Source: Limnohabitans sp. Hippo3
Lineage (GTDB): Bacteria; Pseudomonadota; Gammaproteobacteria; Burkholderiales; Burkholderiaceae_C
Direction: 5' to 3'
Length of the DNA: 64,000 nucleotides
Assembly (NCBI RefSeq): GCF_003063665.1
Contig: NZ_NESF01000002.1
Location: 1-64,000 of the forward strand
Part shown: piece after piece, positions 1 through 8,492 of the stretch
How positions within the stretch are numbered: the stretch's first letter is position 1
How the letters are laid out: each line of letters opens with the position of its first letter
The notes under the pieces: generated by a model
The model's database searches: none
What the model was told of the DNA's origin: nothing
Seen by the model: only the letters and a program-made list of their open reading frames with translations
Made by a program: the position numbers and the translations under genes

Positions 1-2
1 TC

Positions 3-122
3 GCGCCTAATCTTCGGGTGACCGATGCGATCAGGCGATGGCAGGACCTACGCTACCGTTTGGCTGAACCGAGCCGAAAACGCCGCTCACAGAGGGCAAC
101 GTTGCGTAAGATATTAAGTTAG
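3..122 (+). CDS. C-terminal end of a gene cut by the window edge (uncertain)
   Basis: Only the third forward frame stays open from the left edge, giving about 39 codons and a TAG near position 120. The encoded tail is strongly basic, with Arg/Lys-rich runs such as RKRRSQR, and I do not recognise the family. It could be the end of a nucleic-acid-binding protein or simply a chance open frame. No start is visible and the reading depends on sequence outside the window, so this is a weak call. Confidence 0.2.
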   Translation, partial: APNLRVTDAIRRWQDLRYRLAEPSRKRRSQRATLRKILS

Positions 123-131
123 CGCATATGC

Positions 132-262
132 GCATTCGCGGGTATGACAGCTGAGTTGTCATTCCCGACTTCATCGCACCGCCATCAACTTTGTCATTCC
201 CGACTCGATCGGGAATCCATCTTGGTCAAGCTGGATCCTCGGAGCAAGCCCGGGGATGACAA
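132..262. repeat. Palindromic repeat cluster, ATTCCC/GGGAAT (dRS3-like) type
   Basis: A perfect hairpin lies at 196-216 with arms ATTCCCGA and TCGGGAAT, preceded by TGTC and followed by CCA. A partial copy sits upstream (GTCATTCCCGAC near 157) and a diverged GGATCC/GGGGATGAC half at 230-260. Related copies occur at 9219-9301, 23945-24013 and 34211-34237. The core resembles the dRS3-type ATTCCC-N-GGGAAT repeats known from Neisseria and seen between genes of many proteobacteria. Function unknown; it fills the space before dinB. Confidence 0.6.
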
Positions 263-279
263 AATCTGGGGGCCATGTG

Positions 280-319
280 CATGAGGCACCACCCAGCCTC
301 ATGAGGCACCGCCCAAAAC
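280..319. repeat. Two tandem copies of a 20-bp unit upstream of dinB
   Basis: CATGAGGCACCACCCA at 280-295 recurs as CATGAGGCACCGCCCA at 300-315, a 20-bp period with one difference over 16 bases. It ends 16 bp before the likely dinB start, so it could be a leader element or a protein-binding site. No LexA-type CTGT-N8-ACAG box was found in this short leader. Confidence 0.45.
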
Positions 320-335
320 GCACAAGCTCTCAGCC

Positions 336-1619
336 TTGACCCAGCCCACCCGCCGCATCGCCCACCTCGACATGGACGCGTTTTACGCGTCATGCGAGTT
401 GCTGCGCTACCCGCAGCTCAAGGGCTTGCCCGTGGTCATTGGCGGCGGCAGGCGCAAAGAAGATGATTTGCTGAGCAAGCTGCAAGCCGCCTACCCCGAG
501 GGCGAATGGTCCGAAGACACCTTTGCCGAGCAATTGGACCGCATCCCGGTCGACTTTTTCCCGCGCATCGAGGGCTACACCGGGCGCGGCGTGATCACCA
601 CCGCCACTTATGCGGCGCGGCAATTCGGCATCGGATCTGCCATGGGGCTGATGAAAGCTGCCAAGCTGTGTCCGCAGGCCATCCTGCTGCCTGTGGACTT
701 TGACCGTTACCGGCATTACTCGCGCACCTTCAAAAGTATCATCACCGACATCGCGCCCGTCATGCAGGACCGCGGCGTGGACGAGGTCTACATCGACTTC
801 GCCGAGGTGCCCGGTGGCCAGCGCGAAGGCGGGCGCGTGCTGGCGCGCCTCATCCAGAAAAGCATCTTCGACGCCACGGGCTTGACCTGCTCGATTGGCG
901 TGGCGCCCAACAAGCTGATCGCCAAGATGGCCAGCGAATTCAACAAACCCAACGGCATCTCCATCGTGCTCGAGGCCGACCTGCAAACCCTGATCTGGCC
1001 GCTGGCCTGCCGCAAGATCAACGGCGTAGGCCCCAAGGCCGATGAAAAGCTCAAGGGCTTTGGCATCCACACCATCGGCGATCTGGCCGCCCGCGAGCTG
1101 TCCTGGCTGGTGGACAACTTTGGCAAAAGCTACGGCGCCTGGCTGCACGAGGCCGCCTGGGGCCGCGACGACCGCCCGGTCGAGACCGAGAGCGAACCCG
1201 TGAGCATGAGCCGCGAAACCACGTTTGAGCGCGACCTGCACGCCGTGCGCGACCGCGAAGAACTCGGGGCCGTTTTCACCCGGCTGTGCGAACAGGTGGC
1301 AGCTGATTTGCAGCGCAAAGGCTACGAAGGCAAAACCATCGGCATCAAGCTGCGCTATGACAACTTCCAGGCCGTGACGCGCGACCAAAGCCTGAGCGAC
1401 TACACGGCCGACGCCAAACGCATCCGCCAAGTGGCGGGCCAATGCCTCAAACGCGTCGACCTGTCACGCCGCATACGGCTGCTGGGCGTGCGGGTGGGCT
1501 CGCTGGTCAAGGCGGGGACAGCGCCTACCCCCGGCGCCTCTTACAGTGAAGCCATTGCCAACCCACCACCCCAAGTGAATGACCATGGACAAACTCAACT
1601 GCTTTTCTTTGACGAATGA
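336..1619 (+). CDS. dinB: DNA polymerase IV (Y-family translesion polymerase)
   Basis: Error-prone DNA polymerase that extends past lesions and stalled forks. The first catalytic motif DMDAFYAS lies at residues 12-19 and the second, GVDEVYIDF, near residue 148, so the acidic metal ligands are present. A helix-hairpin-helix segment (KINGVGPKADEKL) follows near residue 230 and the little-finger domain fills the C-terminal part. Between the first palm strands and the fingers there is an insertion of about 40 residues relative to the E. coli enzyme. The start is a TTG; no ATG lies upstream of the catalytic motif, and the ribosome binding site is weak. The 3' end overlaps the next gene by 41 bp. 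No beta-clamp motif was looked for beyond the C-terminal QTQLLFFDE, which resembles a clamp-binding QLxLF peptide. Confidence 0.93.
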   Translation: MTQPTRRIAHLDMDAFYASCELLRYPQLKGLPVVIGGGRRKEDDLLSKLQAAYPEGEWSEDTFAEQLDRIPVDFFPRIEGYTGRGVITTATYAARQFGIGSAMGLMKAAKLCPQAILLPVDFDRYRHYSRTFKSIITDIAPVMQDRGVDEVYIDFAEVPGGQREGGRVLARLIQKSIFDATGLTCSIGVAPNKLIAKMASEFNKPNGISIVLEADLQTLIWPLACRKINGVGPKADEKLKGFGIHTIGDLAARELSWLVDNFGKSYGAWLHEAAWGRDDRPVETESEPVSMSRETTFERDLHAVRDREELGAVFTRLCEQVAADLQRKGYEGKTIGIKLRYDNFQAVTRDQSLSDYTADAKRIRQVAGQCLKRVDLSRRIRLLGVRVGSLVKAGTAPTPGASYSEAIANPPPQVNDHGQTQLLFFDE

Positions 1620-2427
1620 AGGCCACGTTGCACACCTGGTGATGAATCGCCCCGAGGCGATGAACACCATGCACCCCACGTTTTGGCGCGAGCTGCACGA
1701 GGTGCTGACCGACATCCACAAGGCAGGCACAGCCCGGGCGCTGGTGATCTCCAGCACAGGCAAACACTTCAGCGCGGGCATGGACCTGCAAACCTTTGGC
1801 AGCGCCATCCAGATGGACGACAGCAGCGCCGAAGGCCGCTCGGCTGTGTACGACCTGCTGACCGACATGCAGCACACCTTCACCCTGCTCGAAGAACTGC
1901 GCATCCCGGTGATCGCGGCTATCCACGGCGGCTGCATTGGCGGCGCGGTGGACATGGTGACCGCCTGCTGCATGCGTTATGCCTCAGCCGATGCGTTCTT
2001 CTGCATCCAGGAAATCAACATCGGCATGGTGGCCGACGTGGGCACGCTGCAGCGCCTGCCCAAGCTGCTGCCCATGGCGCTGGTCAAAGAACTGGCCTAC
2101 ACAGGCAGGCGCCTGGGCGCCGACAAGGCGCTGGCCCACGGCCTGGTCAACGACGTGCTGCCCACCCACGAAGCGGCTGTGGCCGCCGCCCTGCAAGCCG
2201 CTAAAGGAATCGCCAACAAACCGCCCGTGGCCATCTGGGGCACCAAGCAAGTGCTGCACTACGCCCGCGACCACAGCACCGAAGACAGCCTGCGCCACAT
2301 GGGCTGGCTGCAAGGCGCGATCTGGAGCAACGCCAACGTGCGCGAAGCCATCAGCGCCTTCCAGCAAAAACGCGAAGCGAACTTTGCGCCGCTGCCAGCG
2401 CTCAAGGGGTTTCGGGAGTTTAGGTGA
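1579..2427 (+). CDS. Crotonase-superfamily enzyme, delta(3,5)-delta(2,4)-dienoyl-CoA isomerase-like
   Basis: Likely moves double bonds of unsaturated acyl-CoAs so that they can enter beta-oxidation. The segment HGGCIGGAVDMVTAC, then the IQEINIGM and ADVGTLQRLPK stretches, match the ECH1 dienoyl-CoA isomerase branch rather than plain hydratases: the three acidic residues known there (Asp in GGAVD, Glu in IQE, Asp in VADVG) are all present. The oxyanion-hole loop FSAGMDL sits near residue 65. Length 282 residues is normal for the family. The gene starts inside dinB; ATG at 1579 or 1585 are both possible and neither has a strong ribosome binding site. Other activity within the crotonase family cannot be excluded. 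Confidence 0.85.
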   Translation: MTMDKLNCFSLTNEGHVAHLVMNRPEAMNTMHPTFWRELHEVLTDIHKAGTARALVISSTGKHFSAGMDLQTFGSAIQMDDSSAEGRSAVYDLLTDMQHTFTLLEELRIPVIAAIHGGCIGGAVDMVTACCMRYASADAFFCIQEINIGMVADVGTLQRLPKLLPMALVKELAYTGRRLGADKALAHGLVNDVLPTHEAAVAAALQAAKGIANKPPVAIWGTKQVLHYARDHSTEDSLRHMGWLQGAIWSNANVREAISAFQQKREANFAPLPALKGFREFR

Positions 2428-2459
2428 AGGCTTAGCCGAACCCCATGCAAAGTGTCTGA

Positions 2460-2876
2460 TTACACCGGTGCAAACGGGTTAAACACCTCGAATCCCAGCG
2501 CCTGAAAGTCCGCCACATTCCGCGTCGCCACGGTCAGCCCATGCACCTTAGCTGTGGCGGCAATCATGGCATCTTCATACAAGGTGTCTGACTTTCGGTA
2601 CATCAATTTCGCCCAAGCCGTGAAGGCTCCCGCGTCCATGGGTAAGACGTTGTAAGCGCCCGCCACCAAGGCCAGCCAGTCTTCAATTTGCTGAGCCTTG
2701 GCTGGGTCTTGTTCACGCGTCAGTTCGATGCCCGCTTGGATTTCCCCCAGAGTGACCGCCGACACGTAAAGCTGAGCATCATCCAGCGTTTCCAGCCAAG
2801 CCACAACGCCTCCATGCGGGCGTGGCTTGCGCAACTCTGACACCACATTGGTGTCCAGCAAATAGCGCTGCGTCAC
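2460..2876 (-). CDS. vapC: PIN-domain toxin, VapC/FitB type
   Basis: A small ribonuclease of the PIN fold, the toxin of a type II toxin-antitoxin pair. The four acidic residues expected for metal binding are visible: Asp8 (LLDTN), Glu45 (LGEI), Asp102 (YEDA) and Asp123 (VADF). Length 138 residues is typical. The start is a GTG that overlaps the TGA of the upstream antitoxin gene (GTGA, 2873-2876), which implies coupled translation. It converges on the enoyl-CoA isomerase-like gene with 32 bp between them. The cellular target RNA cannot be told from sequence. Confidence 0.88.
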   Translation of the reverse strand: MTQRYLLDTNVVSELRKPRPHGGVVAWLETLDDAQLYVSAVTLGEIQAGIELTREQDPAKAQQIEDWLALVAGAYNVLPMDAGAFTAWAKLMYRKSDTLYEDAMIAATAKVHGLTVATRNVADFQALGFEVFNPFAPV

Positions 2877-3130
2877 AGCAGCGGCTCCACAGGTCGCCGC
2901 TTGGCTTGCCCACGTGTCGGCACGATCAAATCGGTACGGGCCTGATCAGAGAGCAGCAGTTGCTTGAGAGAGGGGCGCGCTGCCGACTGCATACGCCGCC
3001 ACTCATGCACGGGCACCAGCACGGCAGCTTCGGCACCGCGGCGGGTGACCATTTGAGGTCCCTCGACCAAGCACGCATCCAAAAACTCACTGAACCGCGC
3101 TTTCGCGTCTTGTACTGGCCATGTGTGCAT
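2873..3130 (-). CDS. Antitoxin of the Phd/YefM family
   Basis: Eighty-five residues beginning WPVQDAKARFSEFLDAC, the usual N-terminal DNA-binding part of Phd/YefM antitoxins, followed by RRGAEAAVLVPVHEWRR. The C-terminal half (KQLLLSDQARTDLIVP) should wrap and inhibit the PIN toxin encoded immediately downstream. The pair is expected to repress its own promoter. A Phd-type antitoxin with a PIN toxin is a common mixed pairing. Start ATG at 3130 is the only one compatible with the family's N terminus. Confidence 0.88.
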   Translation of the reverse strand: MHTWPVQDAKARFSEFLDACLVEGPQMVTRRGAEAAVLVPVHEWRRMQSAARPSLKQLLLSDQARTDLIVPTRGQAKRRPVEPLL

Positions 3131-3145
3131 CTCAGCCCCCTTAAA

Positions 3146-3188
3146 CTAGTCAGCCATCTAGTCTGCTCATAAATCTTACCCCTGTCAA
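3146..3188 (-). promoter_or_regulatory. Candidate promoter/operator of the Phd-PIN toxin-antitoxin operon
   Basis: On the minus strand TTGACA (3188-3183) is followed after 17 bp by CAGACT, a poor -10. Overlapping and downstream of it are two direct copies of GACTAG (3163-3158 and 3151-3146) spaced 12 bp apart, a plausible site for the autoregulating antitoxin. This is inference from position and repetition only. Confidence 0.3.
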
Positions 3189-3251
3189 GGCAAACAACGG
3201 TTTGCCCTCCTTGGGCACTGGCACACTTGACCCCCAACAAGTCACAGACCC

Positions 3252-4304
3252 ATGAAAATCTTCCACAACACCCTTCACAACCAACATTCAGGCCGCCAGG
3301 AAATGTTCAGGGGCCGCTTGGTCGATTGCCACGAAGTGCCGCAGCGACTGCAGCATGTGCTCGATGAACTGAACAAGCGCCCTGTCGGCACCTTGGTGCA
3401 GCCCGCAGCCGACCTGCCGCTGGACGCGGCTTTGCGCCGTGTGCACAGTGCCGACTATCTGGACTTTTTGGCCCGTGCATGGGGCGATTGGGTGGCGCTG
3501 GACCCAACCAATGCGGCGGTGGACGTCCTGCCCTCGGTCTGGCCGCTGGCTGCCGGGCACGGTTTTCGCACCGATGCGCCGCCGCTCAACTTTGCGGCGC
3601 GACTGGGGCAGTTTGCGTTTGACTCGGGCACGCCTTTGACGGCGGGCAGTTGGGTCGCCGCGCGCGAAGGCGCCGCCTGCGCATTGGCGGCCTCGCACGC
3701 GGTGCTGGGTGGCGACCGTTTTGCCAAGGCGCTGACCCGCCCACCGGGCCACCATGCAGGCCCCAACTACATGGGCGGTTATTGCTTCATCAACAACGCC
3801 GCCGTGGCGGCGCAGGCCCTGCGCGATGGTGGGCTGCAGCGCGTGGCCGTGCTGGATGTGGACTACCACCACGGCAACGGCACGCAGACTATTTTTTATG
3901 AGCGCAGCGATGTGTTCACCGCGTCCATCCACGGCGATCCGCGCACCGAATACCCGTTCTTTCTGGGCCATGCGGACGAGCGCGGCGCGGGGACAGGCGA
4001 GGGCTTCAACCTGAACCTGCCACTGCCGCGAGGCACCGGGTTTGAAGTCTGGTGGGCCACGCTGCAAACCGCCATGCAAGCCGTGAGCGACTTTGCACCG
4101 CAGGCACTGGTGGTACCACTGGGGCTGGACACGTTCGAGGGCGACCCGATCTCGGGCTTCAAGTTGCGCAGCGCGGATTACCTGCAGGTCGGCCGAGCGA
4201 TTGCGCAATTGGGCTTGCCGACGGTGCTGACCTTTGAAGGCGGGTATGCGGTGGCCGAGGTGGGGGTGAACACGGTGAATGTGCTGGAAGGTTTGCGCGG
4301 CTGA
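3252..4304 (+). CDS. Histone-deacetylase-family zinc hydrolase (acetylpolyamine amidohydrolase-like)
   Basis: Predicted zinc-dependent deacetylase of the class II HDAC / acetylpolyamine amidohydrolase superfamily, acting on small acetylated amines or acetyl-lysine in the cytoplasm. The active-site pair His167-His168 lies in RPPGHHAGPN; the zinc ligands are Asp204 and His206 in DVDYHHGNG and Asp293 in LGLDTFEGDP; the C-terminal FEGGYAV glycine motif is intact. Length 350 residues fits the acetylpolyamine amidohydrolase group. The gene stands alone between a toxin-antitoxin pair and the exported-protein operon, so the context does not reveal the substrate. Confidence 0.88.
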   Translation: MKIFHNTLHNQHSGRQEMFRGRLVDCHEVPQRLQHVLDELNKRPVGTLVQPAADLPLDAALRRVHSADYLDFLARAWGDWVALDPTNAAVDVLPSVWPLAAGHGFRTDAPPLNFAARLGQFAFDSGTPLTAGSWVAAREGAACALAASHAVLGGDRFAKALTRPPGHHAGPNYMGGYCFINNAAVAAQALRDGGLQRVAVLDVDYHHGNGTQTIFYERSDVFTASIHGDPRTEYPFFLGHADERGAGTGEGFNLNLPLPRGTGFEVWWATLQTAMQAVSDFAPQALVVPLGLDTFEGDPISGFKLRSADYLQVGRAIAQLGLPTVLTFEGGYAVAEVGVNTVNVLEGLRG

Positions 4305-4379
4305 CCACCTGTCGTCAGCTCCTGTCATGGAACCTTCTATACTCCCAAAGTATTCACACCGTCATCGGAGAACAACGCC

Positions 4380-5081
4380 ATGTTCCATCGGCTTTCCTGG
4401 CTCACAGGCCTGTTTTTGTCCTTGCTGCTGCACAGCGCAACGGGCTGGGCGCAATCGAAAAATCTGGCCCCTGGGTTCACCCGTCTGCCGGAACAAGCCC
4501 GGGTGGTGATCATGCCCGCCGATGTGGAGTTGTTTTCCATCAGCGCGGGCGGTGTGCAGGAGCCCCGTGCCGACTGGACCGAGCAAGCCCAAAAGCACCT
4601 GCAGCAGGAATTGCTGCACCAGCGCAGTAACCTGGCCCGGCAGGTGAGCCCACTGAAATCCGAACTGCAAGATCCCATGGCCGAGCTCAATGGCCTGCAT
4701 GGCGCGGTGGCCCAGTCCATCTTTTTGCACCACATTCAGGGCATTTCCAAACTGCCTACCAAAAACGGGGAACTGCGCTGGACACTGGGTGAAGCCGTGA
4801 AAGACTTGCGCGACCAGACCCAGGCGGATTACGCCTTGTTTGTCTGGATACGCGACAGCTACGCCAGCGCCGAGCGCAAGGCTGCCATGATCGCCATGGC
4901 GTTTCTAGGTGTGGGCCTCACCGGTGGTGCGCAAGTGGGTTATGCCTCCCTGGTCAATCTCAAGGACGGCCAGGTAGTCTGGTTCAACGCCTTGAACCGC
5001 GCCAGCGGCGACTTGCGCGAAGCCAAAGCGGCCGAGGAAACGGTGCAGGTCTTGCTGAGGAACTTCCCAAGGGCGCCATGA
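4380..5081 (+). CDS. Exported protein of unknown function, first gene of the M48 peptidase operon
   Basis: A clear Sec signal peptide (hydrophobic WLTGLFLSLLLHSATGWAQ, likely cleavage after residue 25) precedes about 208 residues with no domain I recognise. A glycine/alanine-rich hydrophobic stretch (AMIAMAFLGVGLTGGAQVGYASLV) lies near residues 163-188, followed by a segment reading LKDGQVVWFNAL. That last part resembles proteins that report or process bulk cell-envelope components, but no function should be assigned. A GGAG ribosome binding site precedes the ATG. The stop codon overlaps the start of the next gene, so the two products are probably made together. Confidence 0.75.
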   Translation: MFHRLSWLTGLFLSLLLHSATGWAQSKNLAPGFTRLPEQARVVIMPADVELFSISAGGVQEPRADWTEQAQKHLQQELLHQRSNLARQVSPLKSELQDPMAELNGLHGAVAQSIFLHHIQGISKLPTKNGELRWTLGEAVKDLRDQTQADYALFVWIRDSYASAERKAAMIAMAFLGVGLTGGAQVGYASLVNLKDGQVVWFNALNRASGDLREAKAAEETVQVLLRNFPRAP

Positions 5082-6292
5082 TGGAGCGGTCGCACATCCA
5101 CCGACGTGGTTTTTTGCGGGCCACTTGCTGCCAAGGTTTGGGGCTGACGGGTCTGCTCGGGGCCAGTGGCGCTTGGGCGCAAAGCATTGATGCCCAAAAG
5201 GCCAGCCAAGCCCCATGGCAGTCGCTGCTGACCAGCCGCTTTGACCGCCCCCCTATCGACACGGACGAAGGTGGCCTGTGGGCCATGATGGACCGGGAAG
5301 AAGCCCGCCTTCGTCGCAGCTCGCAGGTGGTGCGCGACAGCCGGCTGCAAGACTACCTGCGAGACATGGTGTGCCGCCTGGTCGGCGACCACTGCCCGGA
5401 CATCCGGGTGCACATCGTGCGCACACCGTTCTTCAATGCCACCATGGCCCCCAACGGCATGATGCAGATCTGGAGTGGCCTGTTGCTGCGCGTGGACAAC
5501 GAAGCCCAGCTGGCGGCCGTCATTGGTCACGAAATAGGCCATTACCTGGAGCGGCATTCTCTGGAGCGGCTGCGCGATATGAAGTCTCGTGCGGCTTTTG
5601 GCCAGTTCATCGGCATGTTTGGCGCGGTGGGTGCACTGGCGCAGTTGGGCGTGTTGGCCGGAGCCTTTGCATTTTCGCGCGAGCACGAAACCCGGGCCGA
5701 TGTGTTGGGCATGCAATTGCTCAAGCGTGCAGGCTACCGCGCCCAGGAGGCGGCCCAGGTCTGGGACAACCTGCTCGGCGAATTGCAGATCCGCGGTGGC
5801 ACCGATGTGGGCCAGCGCAGCCCCATGATGGCCACACACCCCCCGGTGGCCACCCGGCGCGACGACCTGCTCAAGCTGGCAGGCGATGACACGGGCGAAA
5901 CCCGAGCCGAAACGCTGGCGCAAATGTTGGCACCGCACCGACTGGACTGGATCCATGACGAAATCCGGCGTGGTCAGCACGAAGAAAGCCTGGTCCTTTT
6001 TGGGCGCATGGTCAAAACCCGACCCAGCGATGCGCAGGCTTGGTACGGGCGGGGAGAAATCTACCGCCAACGTGGTCAGGACATGGACTTGCCGCTGGCC
6101 CTGAAGGATTTGCAGCAAGCTGTTCAATTGCCCGATGCGCCTGCGGTGACGCACCGATCTTTGGGCCTGATCCACAAGCAACAGGCTCAAAAACCCGAGG
6201 CCTTGGCTTCGTTTGAAAAATACCTCCAACTTGCCCCGCAAGCACCAGACTCGGCTTTGGTGCGCAGCTACATCACGGAACTCCAGTCATGA
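5078..6292 (+). CDS. Exported M48-family zinc metallopeptidase with C-terminal TPR-like region
   Basis: Gluzincin-type peptidase resembling BepA/YfgC, which in E. coli degrades or assists misassembled outer-membrane proteins in the periplasm. The zinc motif HEIGH is at residues 151-155 and the third ligand is Glu204 in HETRAD. Residues 300-404 look like helical tetratricopeptide-type repeats. The N terminus carries HRRGFLRA followed by a hydrophobic run and AWAQ, a twin-arginine (Tat) type signal, unusual for a BepA relative. Two adjacent ATGs (5078, 5081) are possible starts; the first overlaps the previous stop (ATGATG). The last four bases overlap the start of the lipoprotein gene. Confidence 0.88.
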   Translation: MMERSHIHRRGFLRATCCQGLGLTGLLGASGAWAQSIDAQKASQAPWQSLLTSRFDRPPIDTDEGGLWAMMDREEARLRRSSQVVRDSRLQDYLRDMVCRLVGDHCPDIRVHIVRTPFFNATMAPNGMMQIWSGLLLRVDNEAQLAAVIGHEIGHYLERHSLERLRDMKSRAAFGQFIGMFGAVGALAQLGVLAGAFAFSREHETRADVLGMQLLKRAGYRAQEAAQVWDNLLGELQIRGGTDVGQRSPMMATHPPVATRRDDLLKLAGDDTGETRAETLAQMLAPHRLDWIHDEIRRGQHEESLVLFGRMVKTRPSDAQAWYGRGEIYRQRGQDMDLPLALKDLQQAVQLPDAPAVTHRSLGLIHKQQAQKPEALASFEKYLQLAPQAPDSALVRSYITELQS

Positions 6293-6867
6293 AAAAAATC
6301 GCCGCATTGAGCCTGGCGCTGATCCTGAGCGCTTGCACCACGGTCACGCAAATCGAGGGCGAGCAACGCTTGGGTAACCGGCTGAGCCTGACACTGCCCA
6401 GCGCTTGGAACAAGTTTTCTCAACCTGCGAGCGTGCCCTTCGAAGTCTGGACCCAAGAAGGGATCATGCTCGATCAGCTGCGGATCTGGGCCGCTGTCAA
6501 ACCCGATCAAGCCCTGATCATCAAGCCTGCATCCGATGGCACCAAAGCTGCCAAAGCACCTGTCTTTAAACCGGGCCTGCGGCCAGACCAATGGGTGGCG
6601 CTGCTGGAGACGAGCTACGCGTCCGATGGCTCCACCGTCCATGTTGACAAAGTAGAGCCCTCCACATGGGCAGGGATGAAAGCCGTTCGGTTTGAGTTTT
6701 CAATGACCCGCAAACACGATGACCTGGCTTTCAGAGGCGTGGGCTGGGCCACCGAGCAAGACCAGCATTTCTTTGCAGCTGTGTTCACCGCGCCCCGCCT
6801 GCACTTTTATGGCCAGTTGCTGCCCAAAGTGGAAGCCGTGGTCCAGACCGCCCGCTTCAGCAAGTGA
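6289..6867 (+). CDS. Predicted lipoprotein of unknown function, third gene of the M48 operon
   Basis: The N terminus MKKIAALSLALILSAC is a canonical lipoprotein signal with Cys16 as the lipidated residue; Thr-Thr follow the cysteine, so outer-membrane sorting is expected. The remaining 176 residues contain no motif I can name. The start ATG overlaps the TGA of the peptidase gene (ATGA), the same arrangement as between the first two genes, so the three proteins form one translationally coupled unit. A role as partner or substrate adaptor of the metallopeptidase is inference from position. Confidence 0.8.
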   Translation: MKKIAALSLALILSACTTVTQIEGEQRLGNRLSLTLPSAWNKFSQPASVPFEVWTQEGIMLDQLRIWAAVKPDQALIIKPASDGTKAAKAPVFKPGLRPDQWVALLETSYASDGSTVHVDKVEPSTWAGMKAVRFEFSMTRKHDDLAFRGVGWATEQDQHFFAAVFTAPRLHFYGQLLPKVEAVVQTARFSK

Positions 6868-6873
6868 GGGCGC

Positions 6874-7719
6874 TCACTGCCGAGCCGTGCGCACATTGGG
6901 CGGCAACGCACCCGGTGCGCTGGTACGCCAGGGGTTGATGTCCAGCCCGCCGCGCCGGGTGTAGCGGGCATAGACCGTGAGTTTGGTGGGTTTGCAGCGT
7001 GTCCAGATGTCCATGAAGATGCGCTCGACGCATTGCTCATGGAACTCGTTGTGGTTGCGAAAACTCACGATGTATTGCAGCAGGCCCGCCTGGTCGATCT
7101 GCGGGCCGCTGTAGCTGATCTGCACGCTGCCCCAGTCGGGCTGGCCTGTCACCAAACAATTACTTTTGAGCAGGTGACTGACCAGCGTTTCGGTGACCGG
7201 CTGCTCGTCCTGGTTGGCCGTGAGCAAATCGGGCGCGGGCTGATAGCGGCTGCATTCGATGTCCATGCGGTCCAGGTTCAGGCCGTCCAGCTCGTGCACG
7301 GGCTCGGCGTCAAATTGCTCATGCAGCAGCAGCTTCACGCCCACGCTGGCTTGCACCGCACCGCCGTGCCAGATGGCCGCGCTGATGTCGCGGCGGATCA
7401 TGTCGCGCGCCACATCAGCGCTCTCCAGCCGCGTGTTGTTGAAACTGTTCAGATACAGCTTGAAAGACTTGCTCTCCACAATGTGTGTGCTTTCAGCGGG
7501 CACCGTGATGTGCGCCAGCGCCACTTGCGGCTTGCCTTTGGGGTTGAGCCAGGACAGCTCGAACGCGGTCCATAAGTCAGCCCCAAAAAACACGGGCTGC
7601 CCGGTGACGCCGATCTCGGCCCGCTTGGTGGCGCGGGGGATGGGAAACAGCAGACTCGCGTCGTACTGGTCCACATAGGCGCTGGACTTGCCCAGCTGCG
7701 ATTGTTCGGGGGTGTTCAT
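6874..7719 (-). CDS. queF: NADPH-dependent 7-cyano-7-deazaguanine reductase
   Basis: Reduces preQ0 to preQ1 in the queuosine tRNA-modification pathway. At 281 residues it belongs to the long, two-domain E. coli-type QueF. The catalytic cysteine is Cys188 in [10 protein letters not shown] with the supporting Asp195, and the substrate-binding [11 protein letters not shown] segment lies near residues 82-92. The start codon overlaps the end of yaaA by four bases. No other queuosine gene is nearby. Confidence 0.95.
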   Translation of the reverse strand: MNTPEQSQLGKSSAYVDQYDASLLFPIPRATKRAEIGVTGQPVFFGADLWTAFELSWLNPKGKPQVALAHITVPAESTHIVESKSFKLYLNSFNNTRLESADVARDMIRRDISAAIWHGGAVQASVGVKLLLHEQFDAEPVHELDGLNLDRMDIECSRYQPAPDLLTANQDEQPVTETLVSHLLKSNCLVTGQPDWGSVQISYSGPQIDQAGLLQYIVSFRNHNEFHEQCVERIFMDIWTRCKPTKLTVYARYTRRGGLDINPWRTSAPGALPPNVRTARQ

Positions 7720-8492
7720 GCTTGCACTTTTCTGCGAAAGACCAATCGGTCCGGCTCGGACACGGCCGGGTCGTAGGCATAGCCTTCCAGGTCAAAACCC
7801 AGTAAACCTTCGGGGTGGCTGATGCGGTTTTGAATCGCATACCGCGCCATCAAGCCACGCGCCCGCTTGGCGTTGAAGCTGATGATCTTGTATTTGCCGC
7901 CCTTGAAGTCCTCGAACACGCACTCGATCACCCGGGCTTTGAGGGTTTTGAGGTCCACCGACTTGAAGTACTCCTGCGAAGCCAGGTTGACGATGACCGG
8001 GGTTTTGTCTTTGGCCAGTTGCGCGTTCAGGTACTCGGCAATCTGCGGCCCCCAGAACTTGTAGAGGTTGCTGCCCTTGTCGGTCTGCAGCGTGGTGCCC
8101 ATCTCCAGGCGGTAGGGTTGCATCCAGTCCAGCGGGCGCAACACGCCGTACAAACCACTCAAAATGCCCACATGGGCCTGGGCCCACTCCAGGTCTTGCG
8201 CAGACAGGGTCTTGGCGTCCAGGCCCTCGTACACATCGCCATTGAAGGCCAGCACGGCTTGCTTGGAATTTTTGGCGGTGAACTTCGGGCTCCAGGCTTC
8301 GTAGCGGGCCACGTTCAGGGCCGACAGCGCGTCCGACAGGTCCATCAACTCGGCGATTTGCTGGGGAGACTTTTGGCGCAGCACCTCGATCAGGGCCTGC
8401 GATTGCGGCACGAACTGCGGCAGCGTGTGGGGCACGCACGCTGCGGGGGTTTCGTAGTCCAGAGATTTGGCGGGTGACAATAAGAACAACAT
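7716..8492 (-). CDS. yaaA: Peroxide stress protein YaaA (UPF0246/DUF328)
   Basis: Family member of YaaA, which in E. coli lowers damage from hydrogen peroxide by limiting free intracellular iron and binds DNA. The N terminus [14 protein letters not shown] matches the family start, so ATG at 8492 is preferred over one three codons upstream (8501); it also has AAAGGA eight bases before it. The conserved [11 protein letters not shown] and LYKFWG segments are present. 258 residues. The start codon shares the palindrome CATG with the truC start on the other strand. Confidence 0.93.
   Translation of the reverse strand: MLFLLSPAKSLDYETPAACVPHTLPQFVPQSQALIEVLRQKSPQQIAELMDLSDALSALNVARYEAWSPKFTAKNSKQAVLAFNGDVYEGLDAKTLSAQDLEWAQAHVGILSGLYGVLRPLDWMQPYRLEMGTTLQTDKGSNLYKFWGPQIAEYLNAQLAKDKTPVIVNLASQEYFKSVDLKTLKARVIECVFEDFKGGKYKIISFNAKRARGLMARYAIQNRISHPEGLLGFDLEGYAYDPAVSEPDRLVFRRKVQA

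Noticed and set aside
390..1442. 350-codon open frame on the strand opposite dinB
   Set aside because: Composition is typical of an antisense frame in GC-rich DNA (long His/Gln/Ala/Val runs, no domain), and dinB is complete on the other strand.
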